The position numbers were made by a program, and so were the translations under genes. The notes beneath the pieces were generated by a model. It had not been told where the DNA came from. It ran no database searches and was given only the letters and a program-made list of their open reading frames with translations. Below are positions 12,372 through 40,800 of a DNA stretch of 64,000 bases, piece by piece; the stretch's first letter is position 1, and each line of letters begins with the position of its first letter. Source of the stretch: Phallusia mammillata (Eukaryota > Chordata > Ascidiacea > Phlebobranchia > Ascidiidae); NCBI GenBank assembly GCA_003260075.1, contig QLIY01000140.1, positions 124,258-188,257 on the forward strand, written 5' to 3'.

Positions 12372-15300
12372 ATGGATATCTGTGACTGTCAGTTAGAGTG
12401 GCTTCAATGCTTGCAAAGTACTGAAAATTCTTTGTTGTGCAATTATTCTGGCTTGAAAACTCTGCCAACAGATAAACTATGTCAGAAGCACCAGGGCTTA
12501 GTGAAAAAGATTTACCTAAAAAGTAATAAAATTTCATCGATCCCAGATAACTTTCATTTGGTGTTTCGAAATGTTATGGAGCTGTATCTGCCATCAAACA
12601 GGTTTGTGCAAACACTAAGTTTATGTCTATCTATAGATGAAGTGGTCCAAAAGTCTGACCAACTATTAAATCATGTTATTGTGGCAAACTGTCATCAAAC
12701 CATGATTTCTGTAAATGGCATTTCCTATTTGCCAAGTTTTTTTTAATGCAAATAAGGAAATGGACTGCTATAAGATGTACTTGGTTGCTATTTAATGACC
12801 TTAAGATAAAACATATTTTACATGTAGACAAGAAATGTCAGATTTTGATGAACAAAGTTTCATGTAATAAATCGTAGCAATATAACTATGCTAAAACCAT
12901 GCCGCTTTGCTGTATTAAAATGTTATATTGTACATTGTCATCGATAAAACCAATTAAACTAATATGGTACAATGCAACTTTTAATTTCTGTAGGCTAGAT
13001 GACCTTCCATCATCATTTGTCCATTTGGCATGCCTAGAAAATGTAAATTTAGACACAAACTTGTTCAAAGCATTTCCCAAAAGTCTCTTTGGATTGGCAA
13101 AATTGAAGAAACTTGTGCTAAGAAACAATGAAATTGAAGTTCTACCAAGCGGTAATAATAAATTTGGAATTCAACTGTTTTTAAACCATTGGTCAAAAGA
13201 ATATTTCTTTCTAATTTGACAAGCTTTTTTGTAATAAAAAGACATTTTTCGTGACATATATAAACTTCAAATTCATAATCTACATTTAGTTTGTAAATGT
13301 AAAAAATATACACTTTATATTAGAATTTAAAAGCCAATAAATATCAAAGATTTCAAAATGCTTTGCATGTGCATTACGTACCACATACGACAAAAATAAG
13401 AAAATGTCTAGGGTTGGCAACCCCCCCCCCACTCTTTTTAAACTGCTTTTTTTGTGATTAAAAGACTTTCTTTCTAACATAAAGTTTAAATTGATAATCT
13501 ACATTTTGTTTATAAATGTAAAAAATATACAATTTGTGTTAGAATTTGAAAGCCATTAAATGTCTAAGATTTCAAAGCACTTTGCATCTGCATTATGTAT
13601 TACAACAGACAAAAATAATTGTTACAGAAATTGGGAAGATGGCAATGCTCCAACACCTTGATGTTTCATTTAACAAACTGAAATGGATTCCGGGAAACAT
13701 TGGTGGATGCAAAAAACTGGAAAAGTTGTGGGTGAACAGAAACAGACTTTCAACTTTACCCAGACAGCTTTGTGAAATATCAAAACTTGCTGAGGTCAAT
13801 GTTTCTTCAAATAGGTATTACCATCATTTTTCTTTTTAAACCTATTCCTACGCTAACAAATGATTCTTTGTACAGAATTACACATTTGCCTATTGATTTT
13901 GGAAAGTCTCCTGAATTTAAATCATTTTGTATGGATGACAATAAGATGTTTTGTGTGGTTCCACATCATTTGAAACCAAAAGTTCATCGATTTAGCTGGT
14001 GAGTCACAAATATATTGCACTTCCAATCCAAATTCTAAAAAACAAAACTGAAAAGCACTGCGTTTGTGAAAAATTGTTTGAATCAAACTTAACTATTGTT
14101 TATATTTGACTATAATAGTGCATGTGGGTATCACAAATATGTTGATGTTTAGTACCTGGAGAACACCATTAACACATGAGATTGCTTTGCATTTTGGATT
14201 AAAGTTGATCCCATTAAACACAAGAGATGGATCCTGCCTAGCACTTATGCCTGAACATATTCACCCATGCAGTGAAGGAAAGCCAATGAGCTTAAAAGAC
14301 ACTGCTGCTAGAGCTATTGGTCAAGGTAGACATAACTGGTTTACATCTGTAAAGAAGTGATTTTACATTTTAGGTTTGATTTTAGTGGATCTGTTAATAA
14401 AGTTGTTTAAGGAATACCACAAAAAAATCTGCGACACACATATATATCCCCCCCCCCGCAATGCTCCAACACCTTGATGTTTCATTTAACAAACTGAAAT
14501 GGATTTCGGCAAACATTGGTGGATGCAAAAAACTGGAAAAGTTGTGGGTGAGCAGAAACAGACTCTCAACTTTACCTAGACAACTTTGTGAAATATCAAA
14601 ACTTGCTGATGTCAATGTTTCTTCAAATAGGTATTATCATCATTTTTCTTTTTAAACCTATTCCTATTTTAGCAAATAATTATTTGCACAGAATTACACA
14701 TTTGCCTATTGATTTTGGAAAGTCTTCTGAATTTAAATCTTTTTGTATGGATGACAATAAGATGTTTTGTGTGGTTCCACATCATTTGAAACCAAAAGTT
14801 CACCGGTTTAGCTGGTAAGTAACAAACATATGACACTTCCAATCCAAATTCTATAAAACAAACTGAGAAGCACTGCATTTGTGAAAAATTGTTTAAATCA
14901 AACTTACCAATTGTGTGTATCTGACTATAATAGTGCATGTGGGTATCACAAAACAAATAAGTTGTTGTTTAGTACCTGGAGAACACCATTAACACATGAG
15001 ATTGCTCTGCATTTTGGATTGAAGTTGATCCCATTAAACACAAGAAATGGATCCTGCCTAGCTCTTATGCCTGAAAACATTCAACAGTGCGGTGAAGGAA
15101 AGCCAATGAGCTTAAAAGACACTGCTGCTAGAGCTATTCGTCAAGGTAGAAATAACTGGTTTTCATTTGTAAAGAAGTGATTGTAAGTTTTAGGTTTGAT
15201 TTTAGAGGATCTGTTAATAAAGTTGTTTAAGGAATGCCACAAAAAAAATCTGAGACACACATATATATATATATGCACGTCAATATGTCAATTGTTCAAA

Positions 15301-15570
15301 AGTCTATATTATATGAAATTAAAGTATTAAAAAAAATCAAACAAAAAAATCTTGTCTGTAGATAATTTCTTTGAACGACTTCCAGCAAGTTTGACAGAAT
15401 ATTTGATTTCGCCGATGGGACATTGCTACTTCTGCAACCTTGCTCTTTATTGGACCATTTTTGTAGATTATGCAGAGACGGCAGACCTTTTTGGTTCCTC
15501 AATGCACAGTGTTGCTTATTTTTGTAGTGTGTATTGTGCAATATCGTTTAAAGCACTTAATGGATTTTAA
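12372..15570 (+). CDS. LRRC58: Leucine-rich repeat protein, LRRC58 orthologue
   Basis: Six coding exons: 12,372-12,601, 12,994-13,151, 13,628-13,814, 14,692-14,814, 14,934-15,145 and 15,362-15,570, joined in phase to 372 residues; human LRRC58 is 371. Residues about 25-240 are leucine-rich repeats of the LxxLxLxxNxLxxLP type (for example LQHLDVSFNKLKWIP). The C-terminal part has the CxxC pair GHCYFCN and a further YFCSVYC, as in LRRC58. The stretch SLKDTAARAI fits a BC-box pattern, which would suit an elongin-binding ubiquitin-ligase adaptor (inference). Exons 3-5 exist twice because of the duplication 13,642-14,447 / 14,458-15,272. I used exon 3 from the left copy (complete) and exons 4-5 from the right copy, because left exon 5 (14,119-14,325) is 5 bases short and out of frame. 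Start: the first ATG, directly before the LRR cap. Confidence 0.85.
13217..13615 (+). repeat. Poly-C junction 2 with 185-bp direct copies
   Basis: Ten C at 13,421-13,430 separate 13,217-13,400 from 13,431-13,615 inside intron 2 of the LRRC58 gene. These copies are more diverged than at other junctions. Confidence 0.75.
13642..15272 (+). repeat. Poly-C junction 3: 0.8-kb duplication of LRRC58 exons
   Basis: Ten C at 14,448-14,457 separate 13,642-14,447 from 14,458-15,272. Both copies contain most of exon 3, all of exons 4-5 and the introns between. Differences are a few percent and include several amino-acid changes (WIPG against WISA, WVNR against WVSR). The left copy of exon 5 lacks 5 bases near 14,140 and is frame-shifted. 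Introns are duplicated too, so this is not a retrocopy. Confidence 0.9.
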
Positions 15571-16490
15571 TTGCACATTTAAAAAAAGTTGTTACCTTTG
15601 TTTTTACTAAATGCTGCCAAAATACATCAAAATGCATAGTTTTTTATGTTTACCTGATTGCAAAATGGCACAAACGTACGTTAACTTTTGTAGGTTCCAA
15701 AGCCTTCCATATTTACTGCGTCAAATCAGCCCAGAACAACATTGTTAAAAAAATTCTGCTATTCAAAATATTTTACCTTAGGTTTTTGAAATTTCAGTAT
15801 TTTCCAACGAGAGACTCCTGCAAAACCAATAATAATTCACATGAAGATTGTTATCAGTATACAGTAGTGTAGTGCGTTCCACAAGTTTTCCAGGCGTCTT
15901 CTTCGACGTTTCATAAATTTCTTCTTCCACACAGCATACACTCGTTCCAAAATTAGTTGAAGAGTTTTGGACAAGAAGGTCACGATTCCCGAATTGAGTA
16001 GCTTTTCAAAAAAGTCGAGTACAAACAAGTTGTTTTGCAAACAACGTTTGGCACCATGCCGCTAGAACACGAAAAAGGTCAAAGAAAACACCATGTTCAT
16101 GATGTTTCATTAAATTTCGGAGTAGTCGTGGAGACATACAGAAAGATCAGATCCACCAATTTTCTCTAGATGAGAAGAAACGTTTTAGGATCTTTTTTAT
16201 AATCTTGCAACAACAAAAACATCTGCGAAAAGTTTCAAGAGCTTGTGTGATGGTGACCTTTAGTGGATATTAATTTAGCATAAACTTTCCGCACGAGAGC
16301 CGCAAAGAGGTCAAATAACCACTGCCAACAAAATAACTAAGCTTGCTCTTAGTCTTATCTGAAAAAGTAGACCGGCCATAAATTAAGCGCATAACAGTTG
16401 AGACAGTAATTACGCGACAGGGGCTCCGGGAATGCTTTGGCGTTGTGGCATTCGTTTGTTGATTTTGCCAGGCAAGGACGGTTTGTAGTC
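15571..16490. other. Intergenic, upstream of RPH3A
   Basis: A 67-codon reverse open frame with a run of five Arg (15,837-16,040) is probably chance. No RNA gene or transposon end is recognised. Confidence 0.45.
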
Positions 16491-33645
<17,155 letters not shown>

Positions 33646-33894
33646 TAAGCGATGACAAAGGCCTAATTTCTAACATACACTTTAAAATTAAATTGGCTGT
33701 ATGTGTCTGGGTGTATGTATTACAGGTGACCTTCACTAAATGACTACGTATTAGTTCAATAGGGTTATTTAGCGAACATTTTTTTCACATCAGTGAAACA
33801 CTATACACCGATCTGTTCATAAGTCTAATGACGAATGTAACGGCCTAAATAGACGTAAAAGGCGATTGTTCTTTATTTGCCAAAATGTTTGAAC

Positions 33895-33900
33895 AATAAA
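33895..33900 (+). terminator. Polyadenylation signal, RPH3A
   Basis: Canonical aataaa 250 bases after the RPH3A stop codon, followed by T/G-rich sequence. Confidence 0.6.
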
Positions 33901-35343
33901 GCATGTCGCGTTTGATGCTTTTTGGGCCTTTATATTCGTTATTAGACTTTTCCCTATTAAACTGATATAGTGTCATCCTTTTTCGGCCAGTAACCCTCTG
34001 AAGTTATAATTTCAGGTGTAAACGCACGCACTATGCTGTGGGTGTGGTTATGGCTCTGTGTAGCATTTTTCTATGTAGTATGGTATAAACGTAACACAAT
34101 GATTATGCATCTTAAACAAAACTTGACATCCGTAAAAAGTTCTTTTTCGAGCGTTTGTCGGCTTGTTTCTTTCCTTTATTCGTTCTCAAACACGTTGCAA
34201 CAGTTACAAGTATTGGTTTAGTTTTTACATACTAATTCCATCTCATAGAAAATTTCCTTCGCCGTTTTTCAAAGTCGAACTTAATCAAACTTGTTTAAAT
34301 CGTAACTTTATGGTCAGCGCATTTTTGTTTTCTTACAATTATTATGTTGTTTCGTATTCACGCTGTTCCGAATATTTCCATTTTTAACGTCGGCATGTCA
34401 GTATTTACAAATTTTCTACTTGCTTTGTACATTTGTTTGTCGCTGCCGTTTTTTTACATGAGCTGCTGCGTGCATTATTGTCCTTGTACTGTTTTAAGGT
34501 TAAAGGCGAGATTGCATGACCTATATAGAAGTTTGGGGTATCGCTTGCCTCATTGAACTCTTAGATTTTGCCTTCGACGTGTTCCGATGTTGAGGTGACC
34601 ATGTTTCTCTTTTAAAGCAGGATATTTGAAACTCGAAAAGGTGCTAAAATTAACCTGATCCGTTTGTCATACTGGGTGTGTTTAGGGCCCATAGTAGCAA
34701 CCAACGACATATTTTTCAAGCCATAGCATACGTTTAAATGTTAACACCCAAGATAGGTGAAGGAGCATGTGGCAGGCATTTGGATCAACTGGCCCAGTTT
34801 TCTAGCTGTCGTTGAGGTAAAACTTACAAGTAGATATAAGTTATGAAATATTTTCAGCACATTGATTTATGGTCAAATGCATCAGTACAGATGTTATAAA
34901 ATTCTAACTTTCTACTTATAATTCATTTTGAAACAGCTGCAAGAATGTTGGTAGTCGAATTATAATGAGCGACATGATAGGAAGTCACCATACATCCGTT
35001 GTGCTATGTTAAGGCGCAACGCAGCTATGCACGTCGGAAGCCCAGGCCTCTAAGGGCAGCGTATGACCAGCCGTAAGTTTATGGGTATAAATAAAAAAGT
35101 AAGGCTTTCTAATGCCCGACCTTCGAAAATTCAATCAGACGTAAAATAGCTTGCTGGTTATTCAAACCAGAAAAAAAGAAGTCTTAACACGTTTTATGGT
35201 GTAGATTGCTCAAAAGTTAGACTAGGCTACCGCGAAAACAGTTCTCGGTAAATACAGCTGTGTATGAAAACTGGTTAACAACAGCAGCACATACCAAACG
35301 GATCCAAATAACCTGGTGAAGTCCCAGGTTTTGAACATGTTGT

Positions 35344-35566
35344 TTTGCCTTTACTGAGCTGTAAATAGTTCGACGATGTGATAATCGCACACTGTTTTGA
35401 GGCTGTTTCGAAACAGAAATTCGGGTGCAAGACATCGCAAATTGGTGCACCCCCCCCCCTTTGCCTTTACTGAGCTGTAAATAGTTCGACGATGTGATAA
35501 TCGCACATTGTTTTGAGGCTGTTTCGAAACAGAAATTCGGGTGCATGACATCGCAAATTGGTGCTC
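35344..35566 (+). repeat. Poly-C junction 13 with 106-bp direct copies
   Basis: Ten C at 35,450-35,459 separate 35,344-35,449 from 35,460-35,566; about two differences. Confidence 0.9.
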
Positions 35567-37840
35567 AAGTGTATACATACAAAGGGGTAAACATCTAATT
35601 GAAATGGAGCGAGTACAACAATAAACGTACTACAATGTAATTCAAAAGTGTTATTTTATCGAAAAAATGATTAGGAAAGAATTTATCAACCGTGTTTAGT
35701 TTTGTCGTGAACTGTTACAATATGCCATAGCGGCCATGATGTGGTACCTGTTTGAAAACGTGTTGACCAGAAGCCCTACCGAACGATGTTATGTAACGCA
35801 TTCACCTTTTTTCGAAAACGAACTTACAGCCCTAACCACAAAAGGTCATCTCTGACACGCCATCATGCCCGACGCGCGCGTTTAAAGTTGGCGTCACAAC
35901 TGGTGACGAGCCTTTTTCGGTATAAAATCGTGTTTTGATGCACAGGGAATATTGGAAAAATGAACTCAAAATAGGAAGTTAGTAGTAATACAGCGAAACT
36001 CACAACTATGGTGATTTTAGTTGGGTAGTTTTTGCGGTATTTTAGCCAGAAAAGAGGAACCTATAAGATCTAACCTTCTGCAGGTTGAAATAGTGCAGTC
36101 AAAAGACCAGCGTAATATTCGATAAAAAGACATTAAAGCGCACAACAAAGTTGAATTGTTTGCTAGTAGGCAGACATCAAAACAAAAGCTGTCGTGTTGT
36201 CCCAGTGGTAAGCTGTTTGTCTTTGCGCCATGATGATGCAACGCAGCGTTAGCCATTCCCGAGCAATTGTCATAAACACCTGAAGCCATTTCGATCAGAT
36301 TGTTCTTTGTTACGTGAAACGGAATTGGTTTTTGTGACGTAAATCCCAAAATCGATCGCTTAACTTAATCTCACGATCAACGCTAGGTCCAAGTGGTAAG
36401 AGCCTAGTTCAGGTTCTTCATGAGGAGTTAACTTACTTTAAAGGGGTTTAATTGATATGGGTTGAATAAATGAAGCATATTAGTTTAGACATTTCTTAGG
36501 AAAACTAAACATCGCTTAGGTACACAAGACACGGACTTAAATAGTAGCTTTAGTATAAAACAAATTTCCAGCGAAGTTGAATAAAACGTATTCATTGCTT
36601 GTTTGAGTCAGTACAGGTAGGCACGTCAGTAACGTACTGATGGCAAGGTCAATAACTGGGAATTTATCTGGACTTTGCTTATGCAACGTTTATAGGGATT
36701 AGTGTCTTGAAAATGTAAATTTACCTTCGAAAGCACACAATGAGACAATATTGATATCCTTTGGTTTAACTGCGAAGCCATTTTAGTTACAGTCTGCCTG
36801 AGGCTTCGTGCTTCTTAAAAGGCATTCTTGGTCCAAAGTAGGTGTACTGAAGCATGAACCCAGCTGGGAGACGCGTGATTTCTTTGTTGTGCTCGGAATT
36901 ATTGGAGCGTAGCGGACGGTATATAACCTCAACGCCCCTTTCGTCTGGAAAGCATTCGTTCGGCCAAGGGCACTAATGTTAGGGTCACGTTGTTGCATCA
37001 TCTTGCATTGGCAACGCGTTTATTTAGCTTCGTGAGAAGACGATCCAGTGCGTATAGATGATCCTAATTACGCTATCGTGAACAGCGGGGTCACGAAAAT
37101 TGGTCGCCTGCCATCAGAGCAACAGAGGCGCAATCAAAACACATCGTTTTGTGTTTACAGCAGTTTTAGGTCATCGTAAACGTTGGGTTGTGTCGATTAG
37201 ACGAGTGCTCGACAACCAGATGACGGTCTGGCAATTACGAGGACTTATCTACGAGAGAGTAATCAATTTTGCGCTGCAGATAGAACACGGCTTCCTGTTG
37301 TGTGTTTTTCCCCTGCTGTTAATGGTACATACAACTATTGTTTGCTTTGTTGACATTCGATTCGCAGAGCGGAGGCAGTGATGTGATTAGTGTAGCTTCA
37401 CAAAAGGAGCAATGGGTTTAAAGCAGCCAGTTGCTATTGCAATTTGTGGACTATATTAGCGTTAGTCAATGCCAGTAGCCCAGCAGGTTGTTATTCTCTG
37501 TTTTTTGTTAGCGTTATAAATAATGCTATAGATATTGACATGTTTCTATGCCTATTTAATAATGTGTATGCTTGGGTCAAGTGCTAATAATGTACCTGCG
37601 GTTTATTATTTTACTCATACTTCTCAAAAATGCTGATTTAAAATGTATACATTTTAAATGCTGATTTAAAATGTATACATTTAAAATGTATACAGTTTCT
37701 ATAGAAACATGTTTATGTGATGAATCAGACATGAAATTTTTGTTACAGAGAAAATGCGATCATAGAAAAATAAATGTTGTGTTGAATAAAAAATCATTAC
37801 TTGGGTACTTTTGAGCAGAAAACTCTGCATACAAATGACA

Positions 37841-40800
37841 ATGGAGTCAATTGGTGAATACGAGTTCAGCAAATCGGACTTGATTGGCCATGGTGCCTTT
37901 GCCCTTGTCTACAAAGGACATCACAAAAGGGTATGTTTTGTATTAAAAGTTATGAAATACAACTATTAACTATTAATTTTTTTCACAATAAACATAAAGC
38001 CTAAAAACGTTAAGAAATATTTTAAACTAATAAATTTGATTGAAACTCTTATGTGTTTTCTTGCTACATTGTTTAAAACTATTGCTCAAACTATTACTCT
38101 GTTTTTAAATATCTGCATGTTGGGTTGATTGAGCTTCTATATTGGTCAATGCTTATGGCCATTGTCATTATTGTAATTAATGCAAGCCTAATTTGTTTTA
38201 TGATAGCTCTTAAATTAGACATCCACCAATTAATTATTGTACAGATTTTTATAGGCCTTCTGTGACAGCTTTTCATTGTGTCAGTTAAACTGTGTTGATG
38301 AATATTAATAACATTACCATTGTGATGGTAATTATTTTAATCACAATATATTTGACAACAGAAAAAGGACAAAATCGTTGCAATAAAATGCATTAGCAAG
38401 AAGAAAGTTGGCCGTGCTCAAACTGTTCTAGACAAAGAAATTCAAATTCTAAAGGTACTATAGTGCATGGGTTATAAATAATTCATGATTATATTACGTT
38501 GGTTGTCTGTTTAAAGCAGTACTTATTTTCCAAATTTTTGTGGTGTAGGTGTATATTCTTCATAACTATTAGATTTCAAAACAGAGTTTAAAGTCAGGCT
38601 TCTTCTTTACTTGGAATTTCTTATCAAATCCAAATACACTTCTTCATTAAAAATAGTCAATAGAAGTAGTGACTGATCGGTTGAGTAATAATGACTGGCA
38701 CATTGTTTCCTTGTAGAGCAGTAGCCGTTACCATCTATGTGTAATATCATGCAGTCTATACATGTATAGTGGTTTACTATATATTATTGTTTACTTACAG
38801 GGTCTTCAACATGAGAACATTGTCCAGCTGTTTGAGTGCAAAGTAAGCAACTCCTTACATAACAAAACACAACATTTTATACTTAACTTACCTTAGATTA
38901 CATGCACAACTATTTCAAACTATTGTTTCAAATCATAAAGTAATAAAATGTTTTGCTATCCATGAGCTAAGTTATGAATAAGCAATAAAAAGCAACAAGA
39001 CTTTTTTAAACAGTAAAATGTATGTTAAATAATACTTTTTTGTGTGCCCCCCCCCCATTTCAAACTATTGTTTCAAATCATAAAGTAATAAAATGTTTTG
39101 CTATTCATGAGCTAAGTTATGAATAAGCAATAAAAAGCAACAAGACTTTTTAAAAACTGTAAAATGTGTGTTAAATAATACTTTTTTGTGTATGCAGGAA
39201 TCCTCTCAAAATGTATATCTGGTCATGGAGGTATGTGGCAGATGTAAAACAAAATTTTCATAAAATAGACAAACATATTTTTTTTACTGTTAACTTCCCT
39301 TAAGAAGTGGTACATAAAGTCAAGCAGCGGTGCTTTGGTGTGTGTTATGTAAACATTAACAGAAACATAAGCAACTAATGTTTGATTTGTGCACAGTACA
39401 TGATTCATCATTGTTATTTTACTTAAACCTTGCAATGCAACACAACCTAAATTAACATTTACACAACAGAAAAAAAACATTTGTTGTGGATCTTGTTTAA
39501 TAATGATACCAGTTTAAAAAATAATGAAGACCTGGCTTTGACAGACAATTTCTTGGCATTTAATAGCCTTTATTGTTTATTATATGGATTAGACTAATCC
39601 GTGTACTGTCTCATACAAAATAATTTGTAATCTGCCATAAAAACAATTTTACACTTTTTGCCAATGTGTGTATTGGGTGTACTTCAATGTCTGTCATTTA
39701 AATGTCTTTGACAAGTGTATTGTTGTGTGTTATAGTATTGCAATGGAGGGGATTTGGCAGACTATTTACAAGGTATGGGTGTTTGTTTTTTTGGATTTAA
39801 ACAGACCTTCTTTGTGTTGCAAACATCTGTCTGAATCAGAAGGCAAACATAAGCACAAATTGTGGCAATCAATAATTCAATGACGTCCTTTTTTTCTTCA
39901 CAGCCAAAGGTACCCTCAGTGAAGATGTGATTAGAATATTTTTGCGGCCCCCCCCCCCAGAAGGCAAACATAAGCACAAATTGTGGCAATCAATAATTCA
40001 ATGACAACCTTTTTTCTTTTCAGCCAAAGGTACCCTCAGTGAAGATGTGATTAGGATATTTTTGCGACAAATTATGTCAGCAATGGCTGCTCTCCACTCC
40101 AAAGGAATCTTACACAGAGATCTTAAACCTCAAAATCTTCTGCTTTCATACAAATCACAAAAACCACAGCCCCATGAAATTACTGTCAAAATTGGTAAGA
40201 ATCAGCATATTGTTTGTGGTGTGTGATTTCTATAAAGAACAAGTATACAAATCACAAACACATATAGACAGGAGCATTTATTGTGATTGATGCAAAAAAT
40301 TGGCATTGTAGCTTGTTTAAGTTATGCTGATTTGCTGCATCAACATTGTTCCCATACATTTTACTAAAAGAGCAACAGTTGTTGCAAATTTGCTTTGTCA
40401 GAGGAACCTGTTCAAATCAATTATGTGCCGAAAAATTGACAAAACTGCATTAACTTTTAACTTTTTATATATCTTGGATGACAATTTCAACATACTCAAA
40501 TCGGTTTGTGTATTTCTTAATACAAACCACAGTCAAATATTGAGACCTTTTGAATTGCAGCTGATTTTGGATTTGCAAGATACCTCCAAAGCAACATGAT
40601 GGCAGCCACACTTTGTGGCTCTCCTATGTACATGGTAAGTAATGTGACCTCCACGTAAAGGTCACTGTTTACTGTGGAGGGTTGATTCAGATTGACAGAA
40701 CAGATAGACCTTTGCTTGTGCCCAAAGGGACACTCCATTTAGTGGAACTCTTAACTTTAGCCTGACAACAATACTTTTCACACTTGAAAACTTTTTACCT

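Larger units (their letters stand above)
33646..37840. other. Intergenic RPH3A-ULK, no recognised gene
   Basis: Apart from a polyadenylation signal and junction 13 I see no gene. Open frames up to 110 codons exist on both strands (for example 36,017-36,349 minus, 37,100-37,381 plus) without recognised domains or convincing exon partners. The ULK promoter and leader must lie at the right end. Confidence 0.5.

Noticed and set aside
13642-15272. True tandem duplication of LRR exons giving a longer protein
   Set aside because: Joining all copies would add a second set of the same repeats, the left exon 5 is out of frame, the right exon 3 lacks its acceptor, and the single-set protein matches the family length (372 residues).
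15837-16040. Minus-strand 67-codon frame with an Arg cluster
   Set aside because: Low-complexity composition and no support for a promoter or further exons.
34033-34556. Overlapping hydrophobic open frames as a small membrane protein
   Set aside because: T-rich DNA yields Phe/Leu/Val-rich frames by chance; three overlapping frames do it here and none has a family signature.
36017-37381. Open frames of 72-110 codons upstream of ULK
   Set aside because: No known domains, no consistent exon chain on either strand.
37640-37700. Short repeats of 'aaaatgtatacattt' as a regulatory array
   Set aside because: A palindromic AT-rich tandem of three units; microsatellite-like slippage is sufficient.
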